From IMG/VR virus record IMGVR_UViG_3300032116_001409, positions 1 through 22,442 of that record: a stretch of DNA of 22,442 bases. One strand, written 5' to 3'. Positions 12,835 through 20,324 of this stretch are shown here, one piece after another. A program made the position numbers and the translations under genes. The stretch is from a virus. Every line of letters starts with the position of its first letter. The first letter of the stretch is position 1. The notes under the pieces were generated by a model that did no database searches, was not told the origin of the DNA, and saw only the letters and a program-made list of their open reading frames with translations.

Positions 12835-13630
12835 TTGCGAAAATCAAGTAAGGATCCGGCGTGCCGCTGTAATACGCCCGCGCTTCCGTGACGGAGAAAT
12901 CTTCATCTACAGCGAAAGATTGCCCGGGGTACCCTCCATCGCTGAAAGCTTCTGTTACGGGAAAGGTGTTGGAAAAAACTTCTATATTTTCAACAGTAGA
13001 CTGAAACGGTGGGTTTAGTCGTCGAAACCTAAACGAATAACGAGAGGACATCGTGTTGGGTAGGCTATACGGGGGATTCCCACAGCTAGAAACCATGCCC
13101 TGCTGAAGACGGTAGAAGGTGTTGGAGGGAGCGTATTCGTTGTAGCTGTCGGGAGTGCAAGAATACGAATAGGTGACACTTGGACTACAGGAGCGTATGT
13201 GCATAGACAGGACGTGGTGCGTTTGCGACTGTAGCCCCGAGGAGCCATACGCCAACTGGTCTTCAACTGAAAAAGTAAATGCGCGAGTCACTCTGATCTC
13301 GAGGTTGTCACCTTCTCCTTTCTCAACCGTGATCGTTAGGTTTTGGCTATCATATCGATGCTGCGTAAACCCTATGATCGCTCCCGAAAAAGGGTGCAGA
13401 ATCGGCTTCCTAGCCAGCGAATATGTACCACTGAGGCTAGGCACAGTGACAGAAGCAGAAATGTTGTAAGGCTGGGACTGAGTGTAGGTTGCATGTGTGC
13501 GCCTTCCAGCCATTGATTTAGTGTTGCCAGGTGCGGTGATGTCGATCTCTATCGAGTCGGGAAATGCAAGCCAGCCGCCTCCTGGCCACCCGCAGGCCTT
13601 GCAGCATTCACTACACCCAAAAAAAACCAT
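12821..13630 (-). CDS. AT-richer tail-tip protein, candidate receptor-binding protein
   Basis: This 269-aa protein starts at ATG 13630, overlapping the upstream TGA (TGATG). It opens with a cysteine cluster (C6, C9, C10, C13 in MVFFGCSECCKACGWPGGGW). It continues as a beta-rich, Tyr/Ser/Thr-rich chain (ISASVTVPSLSGTYSLARKP, DNLEIRVTRAFTFSVEDQLA) with further Cys near 145-155 and 190. No enzymatic motif is seen. Base composition is markedly lower in GC than neighbours: sample 60-base lines at 12961, 13021 and 13141 contain 22, 30 and 29 G+C, against about 41 in the tape measure gene. Tail-tip position plus foreign composition fits an exchanged host-recognition protein. Confidence 0.6.
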   Translation of the reverse strand: MVFFGCSECCKACGWPGGGWLAFPDSIEIDITAPGNTKSMAGRRTHATYTQSQPYNISASVTVPSLSGTYSLARKPILHPFSGAIIGFTQHRYDSQNLTITVEKGEGDNLEIRVTRAFTFSVEDQLAYGSSGLQSQTHHVLSMHIRSCSPSVTYSYSCTPDSYNEYAPSNTFYRLQQGMVSSCGNPPYSLPNTMSSRYSFRFRRLNPPFQSTVENIEVFSNTFPVTEAFSDGGYPGQSFAVDEDFSVTEARAYYSGTPDPYLIFANAEG

Positions 13631-13977
13631 CACAAGCACTCCGCCGCGATCAGATACCAGTAGCCATTGAGCCCGCGGGCCACGATCACCCATTTCCCGC
13701 TAGCCACGTTCGCGAACTTATTGACGCAGTTTTCGAGGCTGGCGGACGACGTCGTCTCGCTTGGCGGGGTCCCGTTTTCATGGAGGGCGATCGTCGCTAT
13801 CGTTCCCTTACTCCAGGCGGCCGTCGTCTTCCCAAGCCGCACGGGCTCGCCGTCGTCGCCGCCCTGCCGGAAATGGATCGCCGACTGATCCCGGTTCCCA
13901 CGCTCGTAGGCCAGCGTCGCGGCCGCCATCCGCGCCGCGGTGCTTTCGGTCAATGCGACGGTTCGCTCGCCGGCCAT
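13630..13977 (-). CDS. Small tail-tip structural protein
   Basis: This 115-aa protein has a strong ribosome site (AAGGAGC, 4 bases before ATG 13977). The first 40 residues are helical (LTESTAARMAAATLAYERGN). The rest is beta-like (GTIATIALHENGTPPSETTS) and ends in GKWVIVARGLNGYWYLIAAE followed by CL. This compact Trp/Tyr-rich closing hairpin resembles small carbohydrate-contact or tail-tip domains. It lies between the 312-aa tail protein and the cysteine-rich tail-tip gene, coupled to the latter. Virion component by context; exact role unknown. Confidence 0.6.
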   Translation of the reverse strand: MAGERTVALTESTAARMAAATLAYERGNRDQSAIHFRQGGDDGEPVRLGKTTAAWSKGTIATIALHENGTPPSETTSSASLENCVNKFANVASGKWVIVARGLNGYWYLIAAECL

Positions 13978-13986
13978 GGTCGCTCC

Positions 13987-14925
13987 TTAAGCCGGGGCCG
14001 CCGGAACGATCGACGGCGTACCGAACACCGTCGCGAACGCGGCCGACGGATAAATATCGACCCCGCTGCCGGAGTTGATCACGCTCGGCGCGGTATTCGC
14101 GGCCTTCTTCGTTCCGTTGGAGTTGAGCGCGACCGGCTGTTTCACCGGCTTTCCGTCGGACCCCGTGATCACCTTCCGCTCGCCGCTCACAAGCTCATGG
14201 AAGCCCACGTCCCACGGCATACACTTCCACGTTTCAGGCTCTTTCCGAAACTCCCAGGTGGTCTCGACGATCGTCCGCTTCTCCAGCGGCGCGTCGTCGC
14301 CTGCCGTGCCTTCCACGGCGCTGCTCGACGCCTTCGCGAGCGCGACGTCCTGGATCTCCTTTTTCCTGGCGCCCTTGAAATAACACTTCCACTCCTTCGC
14401 GCCGCCGCCGGCCCAGGAGTCGGAGTTGACGCGGCCCGCGTAGGCATCGCGGTCGTCCATCCAGGTGTCGTCCTCGTAGTATTTGGTCAGGACCCACGAC
14501 TCCTCCTCTCGCTCGCGCTCGAGGCCCTCGATAGGATCCTTTGCGGAGTTTGTGATCGTGTTTCCGCTGGTGTCCTGGAATACGGGGATCGTGCTCGTAC
14601 CTCCCGAACACTCCCAGTAGTCGTCCGGAACGCCGGTCTCCTCGTTTACTTTCTTTGCCGGAGGAGGAATGTAGAACGTCACCGACAGAATCCAGAACAT
14701 CCCAGTCTTATCGGTCGGACTGAGGGAGAACTCCTGCGCCTTGCAGTCGGTGAACTCCCAATGCGACGAGCCGTAGCCGATCGGGATCGCGCCGATGATC
14801 GCGAGCTTCGCCGTCGCCGGAGAGTCGACGCGAATGATCCATTTCTCGACGACGCGCAGCGAGTCGCCGACCTTGCCGGTGAGCTCCACACCCTCGACGA
14901 CGCGACGCCAGACGACGACTGCCAT
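13987..14925 (-). CDS. Tail protein downstream of tape measure (distal tail/hub candidate)
   Basis: This 312-aa, mostly beta protein starts MAVVVWRRVVEGVELTGKVG directly after the tape measure stop. Strand-rich segments (AIPIGYGSSHWEFTDCKAQE, GMFWILSVTFYIPPPAKKV) alternate with acidic loops (LEREREEESWVLTKYYEDDT), and there is a late Ser/Gly/Pro tail. The gene right after the tape measure in long-tailed phages usually encodes the distal tail protein that caps the tube and holds the baseplate; the size fits. No peptidase or lysozyme motif is seen. Assignment is positional. Confidence 0.6.
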   Translation of the reverse strand: MAVVVWRRVVEGVELTGKVGDSLRVVEKWIIRVDSPATAKLAIIGAIPIGYGSSHWEFTDCKAQEFSLSPTDKTGMFWILSVTFYIPPPAKKVNEETGVPDDYWECSGGTSTIPVFQDTSGNTITNSAKDPIEGLEREREEESWVLTKYYEDDTWMDDRDAYAGRVNSDSWAGGGAKEWKCYFKGARKKEIQDVALAKASSSAVEGTAGDDAPLEKRTIVETTWEFRKEPETWKCMPWDVGFHELVSGERKVITGSDGKPVKQPVALNSNGTKKAANTAPSVINSGSGVDIYPSAAFATVFGTPSIVPAAPA

Positions 14926-14928
14926 AGG

Positions 14929-17238
14929 TCAGGCCCCCGGGAGATCGTAGGCGAGCGGCGGCTCCATATCGGCCGTGTTGTCGGCGATCTGCCGGAGGGC
15001 GTCGAGCTGCTGCTCCGCCACGTTCCCGGAGTCGCCGCGCATGATCCGGAACATTTCGGAAACGCCTTCCTTTGATCGCGAGTCGATTCCCTTGATCGCC
15101 TCCTTGACGTCGACCTCGACGGCTTGGGTGATCGTGACGGGATTTTTCGCGGCGGTATCGACGGCGGCCGCGGACGATTCCGCGCGAGCGACCGCAGCCC
15201 CGAGGGCTGCCGTCACCGGGCCGGCGATCGCCTGGCCTGTCGCCTGGGCGTTCGTCGAGAATGCGGCGCTGAATGCCGAGGCGGCTTCCGCCTGGTTCTG
15301 ATTCATGGCGGCGGCAAACTCGCGCCCCTGGGCGTTCCAGGAGTCGGCGCTTTGCTCGAGCTCCTTCGCCATGTCGCCAAATCCGGGAACGAAGCCTGCG
15401 ATCTCGGCGGCGGCCGAATAGAGGCCAGAGATAATGTCGGAGAACAGCCCGCCGATCACGTTGCCGACCGTCTCGAACACATTGAACGCGCCGATAAACA
15501 GATTGCCGACGCTATTGGCGAACGTCATCACCTCGCCCCACTGCTCGCCGACGGACGACAGGTACGAGAACACGCTCCCGAAGTTGGCGATCAGATAGTC
15601 GGCCACGCCGGCGAGGTACGTCGCGCCCTGGAGGATTCCCTGGCCGATCGACTGGCCGATGTTGGCGCCGCCGATCGATCCGACGAGGTCGACGAACGCG
15701 TTCGAGATTTCGGTCACCGCCGGAGCGAGGTAGGCGACGACTTGCTGGACGACGCCCGAGACGGCATCGCGGACCGAGTCGAACGAGTCTTTCATGGTGC
15801 GAACGTCCTGGCCCTGCGCGTTCGTCAGCGTCAGGCCGAGCCGCTCCGCTTCCTCTCTGGCCCTGGCGATCCCCTCCGCGCCGCCAGCAAATAGCGGCAG
15901 TAGGTCCGCGCCGGAACGTCCAAAAATCGCAACGGCCGCGGCCGCGCGCTCTGCCTGGGTCGGCAGCGACGAGATAGCTCCGGCAATCTCCTCGAATCTT
16001 TCGGCCGTCGACAGTCCGTCCAGGTCAGACGCGGAAAGGCCGATCGCCTTAAATGCCGACACGGCCCCGGCCGACCCTTGCGCCGCCTTCGCAAACGCGA
16101 TGTCGGCTTTCTGTGCGGCGTCGCCGACTGTATCCAGATCGACGCCGGCCCGATTCGCAGCGACCGACAAGCCAGCCATTTCTCCGTAGGTCAGACCGAA
16201 TCGCTCCGCCATCTTCGACGTCTTACCTATGACGTCCGCCTCGGCCTTTCCCATCGAAACCAGAGAGCCCACAGATCGCGAGACACTCGACGCGATAGAC
16301 CCGAAAAGCTGCGCGACGTTGAGCCCGATTAACACATTCAGCCGACTTGCCACGCCAGCCAGGCCGCTATCCATGGTCGAAGCAGCGGCGGCGGCCGACG
16401 CGATCTTCGGGGTCGCAGACGCGACGGCGCGGTCGAATGTCTCCTGAGAAATCGCTCCGGCATTTAGGAGCGACGTCAGTTCCGCCACTTGCTCCGCGAG
16501 ACGCTCCTCGGCCGTCATGTTCTGCCGCGCGATGGCGGCGCCTCTCGCGTGAGACGACGACAGCGCGTCAATAGCGGGGGCGAGCGCCGCGGCCTCCTGT
16601 TCCGCCAGCCGCATGGCGATTGCCGACTCGTCGAAAATGCCGGCCAGAACGTCAACGGGAGCGGCCGCCGGACCAATCGCGTCTAGCTCGGCCAGGAGGC
16701 CGTCGGCGACGGATCCGAGGTCGAGACTGACGTCCGATTGTGCAAGCGAAGAAACGACGCCCTGTAACCGCGAGACGGCGGCAGCCTCCTGGTCGGCCGC
16801 GGCAGCCGCGGCGAGGTACGACGAGTAGGCCTCGCGCCTCGCCTGCGCTGCAATGCCTTCCGCGAGGCCTCCGTTCGTGACGGCGTTTTTTATCTGATCG
16901 AGCTTCGCGAAATACTCCGATTCGGCGGAGGCGAGCTCTCTGGTGACTGCCACCGCGTCCGACTTGGCCTTTGCGGCGAGGTCAACCGCAGCCGCCAGCC
17001 CAGACATGGACGCGGAGAACTCCCGCGCGCTCACTGATCCAGAAAGAAAGTCCGCCGCCAGCCGCGAGACCTGCTCGGTCATTTGAGCGCCTGCGGCGCC
17101 AAGAGACGCCAGCGAGGACCGGAGCGACCCGGCGTCGCCGCCCATCGTGCGGAAAGCCTTGACGGCAGCATCGACGCCAGACTGGAGCCCGCCCGTCGAG
17201 GCAGTAAAAACGGCGGATACCTTGCCGATGCTTGCCAT
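14929..17238 (-). CDS. Tail tape measure protein
   Basis: This is a 769-aa protein and the longest gene in the window. The N-terminus (MASIGKVSAVFTASTGGLQS) is the usual tape measure opening, followed by long Ala-rich alpha-helical and coiled-coil stretches (about 60-260). A hydrophobic region around 300-350 (LNVLIGLNVAQLFGSIASSV) and another around 500-620 (YLAPAVTEISNAFVDLVGSI, LFIGAFNVFETVGNVIGGLF) are typical of segments that may enter the host membrane during DNA injection. By the usual ~1.5 angstrom per residue rule it implies a tail of about 115 nm. It follows the G/G-T chaperone genes, as expected. No lytic domain is evident. Confidence 0.93.
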   Translation of the reverse strand: MASIGKVSAVFTASTGGLQSGVDAAVKAFRTMGGDAGSLRSSLASLGAAGAQMTEQVSRLAADFLSGSVSAREFSASMSGLAAAVDLAAKAKSDAVAVTRELASAESEYFAKLDQIKNAVTNGGLAEGIAAQARREAYSSYLAAAAAADQEAAAVSRLQGVVSSLAQSDVSLDLGSVADGLLAELDAIGPAAAPVDVLAGIFDESAIAMRLAEQEAAALAPAIDALSSSHARGAAIARQNMTAEERLAEQVAELTSLLNAGAISQETFDRAVASATPKIASAAAAASTMDSGLAGVASRLNVLIGLNVAQLFGSIASSVSRSVGSLVSMGKAEADVIGKTSKMAERFGLTYGEMAGLSVAANRAGVDLDTVGDAAQKADIAFAKAAQGSAGAVSAFKAIGLSASDLDGLSTAERFEEIAGAISSLPTQAERAAAAVAIFGRSGADLLPLFAGGAEGIARAREEAERLGLTLTNAQGQDVRTMKDSFDSVRDAVSGVVQQVVAYLAPAVTEISNAFVDLVGSIGGANIGQSIGQGILQGATYLAGVADYLIANFGSVFSYLSSVGEQWGEVMTFANSVGNLFIGAFNVFETVGNVIGGLFSDIISGLYSAAAEIAGFVPGFGDMAKELEQSADSWNAQGREFAAAMNQNQAEAASAFSAAFSTNAQATGQAIAGPVTAALGAAVARAESSAAAVDTAAKNPVTITQAVEVDVKEAIKGIDSRSKEGVSEMFRIMRGDSGNVAEQQLDALRQIADNTADMEPPLAYDLPGA

Positions 17239-17239
17239 G

Positions 17240-17551
17240 TTATTGCCTGCTCAGTTTCGCCAGCTCGGCGGCGATCTCGTCTGGTGTCATTTCGCGATTA
17301 GGGTCGTAAGCCGGTAGGAACATCTCTTCGAATCGCGCGTCCGGCTTCCCGCCAGCCGCCGCGACCTGAAACATTGTCTGCCGCGCCGTCCGGAGCCAGT
17401 CCTCGCCGAAGGGCTCGACCCGGTAATACGCGATCCATCGGTAGAGCTGGTCGAGCGTGATCTCCTGTTTCCACTGTTCGACGTTCGCGATTCCGATATG
17501 GGCGGCCAGCCGGTAGACGAATCGCTCGACTAACCCCGACTGGCTTCGGAG
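17240..17551 (-). CDS. Tail assembly chaperone T domain, expressed as G-T by -1 frameshift
   Basis: This reading frame has no start codon of its own with a ribosome site. Its protein-like part begins at CTC 17551, directly after an A7 run in the upstream G gene, in the -1 frame. It encodes 103 residues (LRSQSGLVERFVYRLAAHIG onward, with EQWKQEITLDQLYRWIAYYR and a closing MTPDEIAAELAKLSRQ). Together with the first 108 codons of G it gives a 211-aa fusion. In lambda the equivalent G-T protein bridges the tape measure and tail tube during assembly; position just before the tape measure gene supports the same role. Confidence 0.8.
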   Translation of the reverse strand, partial: LRSQSGLVERFVYRLAAHIGIANVEQWKQEITLDQLYRWIAYYRVEPFGEDWLRTARQTMFQVAAAGGKPDARFEEMFLPAYDPNREMTPDEIAAELAKLSRQ

Positions 17552-17874
17552 TTTTTTTCGCGCTCGGCGACTACCTCGTCGCCGGCCTTTAGCACGGTCT
17601 CCCAACACCTCGCATAGATCCACATGATCTGACGGTGTCCGGCCCGGAGGATCTTCGCCTGGTCCGCGAGCGGCTTCCCGGCCTCGTCGCAGAGGCAAAC
17701 GGCGATCGTCTTCGCGATCAGATCAGCCGGCGGATCCTTACTCTCGGCCGCGAGCAGACGATGGGCCGTCGCGACCGCGTGCCAGTCGGCGAACGTGGGC
17801 GAGCGAAGGTGGACGTCGTCGCAGCCTGGAGGCGTGACGGTGATCACCTCGGGAGCGTATTCGAGCGGTTTCAT
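17530..17874 (-). CDS. Tail assembly chaperone G
   Basis: This 114-aa protein (MKPLEYAPEVITVTPPGCDD) starts at ATG 17874, overlapping the upstream stop (ATGA). It contains a LRSPTFADWHAVATAHRLLA segment and IAVCLCDEAGKPLADQAKIL, and ends at 17530 if ribosomes do not shift. Length and position (tail tube gene upstream, tape measure downstream) match phage G-type chaperones, which coat the tape measure protein before tube assembly. Codons 106-108 (GAA AAA AAC) form the slippery stretch that gives the longer G-T product. Confidence 0.8.
   Translation of the reverse strand: MKPLEYAPEVITVTPPGCDDVHLRSPTFADWHAVATAHRLLAAESKDPPADLIAKTIAVCLCDEAGKPLADQAKILRAGHRQIMWIYARCWETVLKAGDEVVAEREKNSEASRG
17551..17558 (-). 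promoter_or_regulatory. Programmed -1 ribosomal frameshift site
   Basis: The minus strand reads CG-AAAAAAA-C, with G-frame codons GAA AAA AAC. This contains the canonical slippery heptamer A AAA AAC (17557-17551). Slipping back one base moves ribosomes into the T frame, which is open to 17240. The frame relation and position match the conserved G/G-T shift of long-tailed phages. Confidence 0.8.
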
Positions 17875-18263
17875 AGGGAGCCTTCTTCTCCTGTTAGGCG
17901 GAACGTCGCCCGGCCCGTCAGGAACTCGCCCACGCTGCCGGTCACCTCGAACGAGTCGAGGTACGCGTATCGCGTGAGGGAGCCGCCGTCGTAGGTGATG
18001 TAGAGCGTCGCCCGTAGTCCGATCTGTGCCTGACTTACTTCAGGGCATCCGTACAGCGTGACGTCTATCGTGCCTGGATCAATCGCGTGGCAGTTGTATT
18101 GTCGAACGACTCGCGTGTTATTTCCGTCCCCGACGACGAGGCTGCCGATATGCGTCGCCTCGAAATACGTCGCCGTGCCAGGGTTGGCGCGGAACGACGT
18201 CAGGCGGCCGATCTGGGCGCTATTCCAGATCACGATCGACGGATGCGACGAGGGCGTGGGCAT
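17871..18263 (-). CDS. Tail tube-like protein 3
   Basis: This 130-aa beta-rich protein has strands GTATYFEATHIGSLVVGDGN, GTIDVTLYGCPEVSQAQIGL and RATLYITYDGG. It closes with DSFEVTGSVGEFLTGRATFR, a pattern very like the C-terminal strands of phage tail tube and T4-like tube proteins ('SFEVTGSVGEL..G...F'). It lies immediately upstream of the G/G-T chaperones, the normal slot for the major tail protein. Two further proteins of similar size and plan precede it. Which of the three forms the tube shaft cannot be told from sequence. Confidence 0.65.
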   Translation of the reverse strand: MPTPSSHPSIVIWNSAQIGRLTSFRANPGTATYFEATHIGSLVVGDGNNTRVVRQYNCHAIDPGTIDVTLYGCPEVSQAQIGLRATLYITYDGGSLTRYAYLDSFEVTGSVGEFLTGRATFRLTGEEGSL

Positions 18264-18291
18264 GGGTGGCGATTACTCCCAGCCGCAGTCC

Positions 18292-18648
18292 TCAGGCGAC
18301 AAAGTCGGACGTGTAGGAGGCGGTCCCCTTCTTGAGCTCGCCGGCAGAATCCGACAGCTCGACGTCGACACACTTAAGCGTCACGCCTTCGTAGGTCGTG
18401 GTCGTACCGACTTCCGGGGCGTCGGTTCCCAGGAACTCCACCGTCGCCGTCGTGACGATTCCATCCCCGGTCCCGGATCCGTTGTCCTCGAGGCCGTCCT
18501 CGTAGATGCGAGTCCCGCCGTGGGCGATCGACAGGTCGGAGGCGTCGAGCTTATTTCCACCGCTCACGCTGCGGGCCTGCTTGAACGTGATTTTCGTCAC
18601 GCCGTCAATGCCGCCGAACGACTCACCCTGCGAGGTAACGAGAGCCAT
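18292..18648 (-). CDS. Tail tube-like protein 2
   Basis: This 118-aa protein starts at ATG 18648, after a GGAG located in the upstream stop region. The sequence shows a SGGNKLDASDLSIAHGGTRI turn, an acidic loop (EDGLEDNGSGTGDG), a VTTATVEFLGTDAPEVGTTT strand pair and closing strands VTLKCVDVELSDSAGELKKG. The order (D-L-S turn, TR, E-D-G loop, paired strands, then ELSDSAGELKKG-type ending) parallels the following and preceding genes, suggesting a shared tube fold. Probable virion tail component. Confidence 0.6.
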   Translation of the reverse strand: MALVTSQGESFGGIDGVTKITFKQARSVSGGNKLDASDLSIAHGGTRIYEDGLEDNGSGTGDGIVTTATVEFLGTDAPEVGTTTTYEGVTLKCVDVELSDSAGELKKGTASYTSDFVA

Positions 18649-18654
18649 ATTTGA

Positions 18655-18999
18655 TCACTCCGCCGCGGGATAATAGGACCAGTTTGCCGCCCAGGTCGCA
18701 TATTTGCCGACCTCGTAGGTGATCTCGAAATCCTCGCAGATCCAGCCCGTCGTAACGTTGACAGCCGTGACCGCGAGGGTTGTCGTATCCTTCATGTTTC
18801 CCGAGGCGGAACACGTCGACGTCGCAACGCCTTCACCGCCCTCGACGAGAACCGGGTCGGCGTATTCGCGCTCGGTCGACGACAGATCCGTGACGTCTTC
18901 CTTTTTCGTGGAGGCCGTGACGTCGACCTGCTTGATCGACACGCTCTTCGCGCCGGCGGGGATCGTGGGGCCGGTCGTGGGGACTGTCGAGAGTGGCAA
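18655..18999 (-). CDS. Tail tube-like protein 1 (TTG start)
   Basis: This 114-aa protein starts at TTG 18999. An excellent ribosome site (GGAGGT, 7 bases upstream) justifies the rare start codon, and no ATG or GTG fits better. It is Thr/Val/Ser-rich and all-beta in appearance: VSIKQVDVTASTKKEDVTDL, EREYADPVLVEGGEGVATST, and closing strands WICEDFEITYEVGKYATWAA. The KEDVTDLSSTEREYADPVLV stretch aligns by pattern with the D-L-S/TR turn of the next gene. First of three consecutive tube-slot proteins. Confidence 0.6.
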   Translation of the reverse strand: MPLSTVPTTGPTIPAGAKSVSIKQVDVTASTKKEDVTDLSSTEREYADPVLVEGGEGVATSTCSASGNMKDTTTLAVTAVNVTTGWICEDFEITYEVGKYATWAANWSYYPAAE

Positions 19000-19059
19000 A
19001 GCGTAGACCTCCGGTGTTCGGGTTCGATTTTAGAACCGCGAGACGGCGGAGAATCTCGA

Positions 19060-19473
19060 CTACTCGACCCAGCGGACCTCGACCGATAGCTCGACCGTGT
19101 AGGTGGGAACGTCGCGGCCGTCGAGGTAGTCGGGCTGGCCGTCGCGCTCGTCGAGGACCAGGCATTGTTCAATCGTCGTCCCTTCGGCCTCGCCGGCGTA
19201 GAGGTGGATCGCGCCGGTGATCTGTCCGGCAACGTCCCACGCGGCGACGTAGTCGTCGGCGTAGATCGCGACCGCAAACCGTGCGACCGGAGGCGTGGCC
19301 TGCGGCTCCGGCGTGGCGTCGAGCGTGTCGTCGAGGAGCTGCTCGCGGGCCGTGGCTTCGCGGGCGTAGATCACGAAAGGCGGGCCGCCCTCGCCGGTCA
19401 TGCCGACCGGCCAGGCCTGGAGCGAGGTCGCGGCCTCGATTGCCTCTTTCAGCCAGACATGAGGGGCCGACAT
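19060..19473 (-). CDS. Tail completion/terminator-like protein
   Basis: This 137-aa protein has a ribosome site GGAG 7 bases before ATG 19473. It begins with an amphipathic helix (HVWLKEAIEAATSLQAWPVG), followed by PPFVIYAREATAREQLLDDT and alternating strands (VARFAVAIYADDYVAAWDVA, VPTYTVELSVEVRWVE). This N-helix plus 'PFV.Y' plus beta layout is that of the DUF3168/gpU-like tail terminators that cap the tube at the head side. It sits between the neck gene and the tube genes, the canonical place. Confidence 0.7.
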   Translation of the reverse strand: MSAPHVWLKEAIEAATSLQAWPVGMTGEGGPPFVIYAREATAREQLLDDTLDATPEPQATPPVARFAVAIYADDYVAAWDVAGQITGAIHLYAGEAEGTTIEQCLVLDERDGQPDYLDGRDVPTYTVELSVEVRWVE

Positions 19474-19995
19474 TTACACTCTCCCTGGATTCTTGCCGGA
19501 GGCGAGCTCGGCGGCCGCCTTCTCCAGGCCGACAGCCATTTCGGCCGCGAGCTTCTCGGCCGCCACTGGGCCGAACTCCTGGAGCGTCTTCTCCATCATT
19601 TGGTATGCCTTGACTCCTCCGGACGTTCCGAACTGGAGCCAGATCGCTTTGCGGCTTTCGAAAGAAGCCTTGTAGCCGAGGACGCCCCAGACGAACGAGT
19701 TGAAATCTCCATTCTTCCCGGTCTGGCCTGTGCGGACCGTAACGGCCCGGCGGAGCGCGCCGGTCGACCTTTTCTTCTCTCCGGCTTTGCGTCGGCCGCG
19801 CCTCGTATTCAGAGGCGGCGTATTCCTGCGGAGGATCGGAATCCCTGGTTTCATGACTCGACGCATGGCGGCCATAAGGTGTTTTTTTGCGATGTGTCGC
19901 GGCAGCGCCGCATACTTCGCGATCAGCCCCTGGATGACCTTATTGGAGTCGTAGGTGTTCGGCTCGAACGAGCTTTGCCAGGAGAGCGAAATCAT
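19474..19995 (-). CDS. HK97 gp10-like neck/tail component
   Basis: This 173-aa protein has a central basic region (MKPGIPILRRNTPPLNTRRG) followed by TGALRRAVTVRTGQTGKNGD and VWGVLGYKASFESRKAIWLQ, then FGTSGGVKAYQMMEKTLQEF and a helical Ala/Glu tail. The 'TG.L..A......G...G......Y....E.GT' pattern with a C-terminal helix is typical of HK97 gp10-type proteins that join head and tail. Its ATG overlaps the head-closure stop (ATGA). Role: neck component acting between head closure and tail terminator. Confidence 0.7.
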   Translation of the reverse strand: MISLSWQSSFEPNTYDSNKVIQGLIAKYAALPRHIAKKHLMAAMRRVMKPGIPILRRNTPPLNTRRGRRKAGEKKRSTGALRRAVTVRTGQTGKNGDFNSFVWGVLGYKASFESRKAIWLQFGTSGGVKAYQMMEKTLQEFGPVAAEKLAAEMAVGLEKAAAELASGKNPGRV

Positions 19996-20324
19996 GCGGC
20001 TTGTTCCTCGACGGTCAGCTCGAGGTCCTCGCGGTTCCCTTGCTCGACGACCGCCGAGACGTACAGGATCCGGTCGTTCCGCGAGACCCAGCGGAGCCGC
20101 ATCTCGCCCGTGATGTCGTCGCGGTAGCGCGTGTAGACCGTAGCGGAGATCCCGCCCCCGATCTGCCCGCGTCGCGATTGCTCGGAGTAGCTGGTCGCCT
20201 CGTAGGACCCGTAGATCCGGCAGACCTCAGACCATGTCTCCACAGTACCGCCGGCCGCGTTGCGGCTCTTGGTCGGGGCCTCGACGGCGAACACCTCGCG
20301 GTAAGATCCCGCCGGGCGACGCAT
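19992..20324 (-). CDS. Head closure protein (phage head-tail joining family)
   Basis: This 110-aa protein starts at ATG 20324, overlapping the connector stop (TGATG); an adjacent GTG would add one residue. The pattern FAVEAPTKSRNAAGGTVETW, then YEATSYSEQSRRGQIGGGIS, VYTRYRDDITGEMRLRWVSR, and LYVSAVVEQGNREDLELTVE is that of the SPP1 gp16/HK97 gp7-like joining family, a small beta barrel that plugs the portal-connector channel until the tail docks. Position after the connector gene fits. Confidence 0.8.
   Translation of the reverse strand: MRRPAGSYREVFAVEAPTKSRNAAGGTVETWSEVCRIYGSYEATSYSEQSRRGQIGGGISATVYTRYRDDITGEMRLRWVSRNDRILYVSAVVEQGNREDLELTVEEQAA

Noticed and set aside
13564-15075. A 503-aa plus-strand ORF
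   Set aside because: Arg/Asp/Gly-rich antisense shadow of coupled tail genes, with no recognisable domain.
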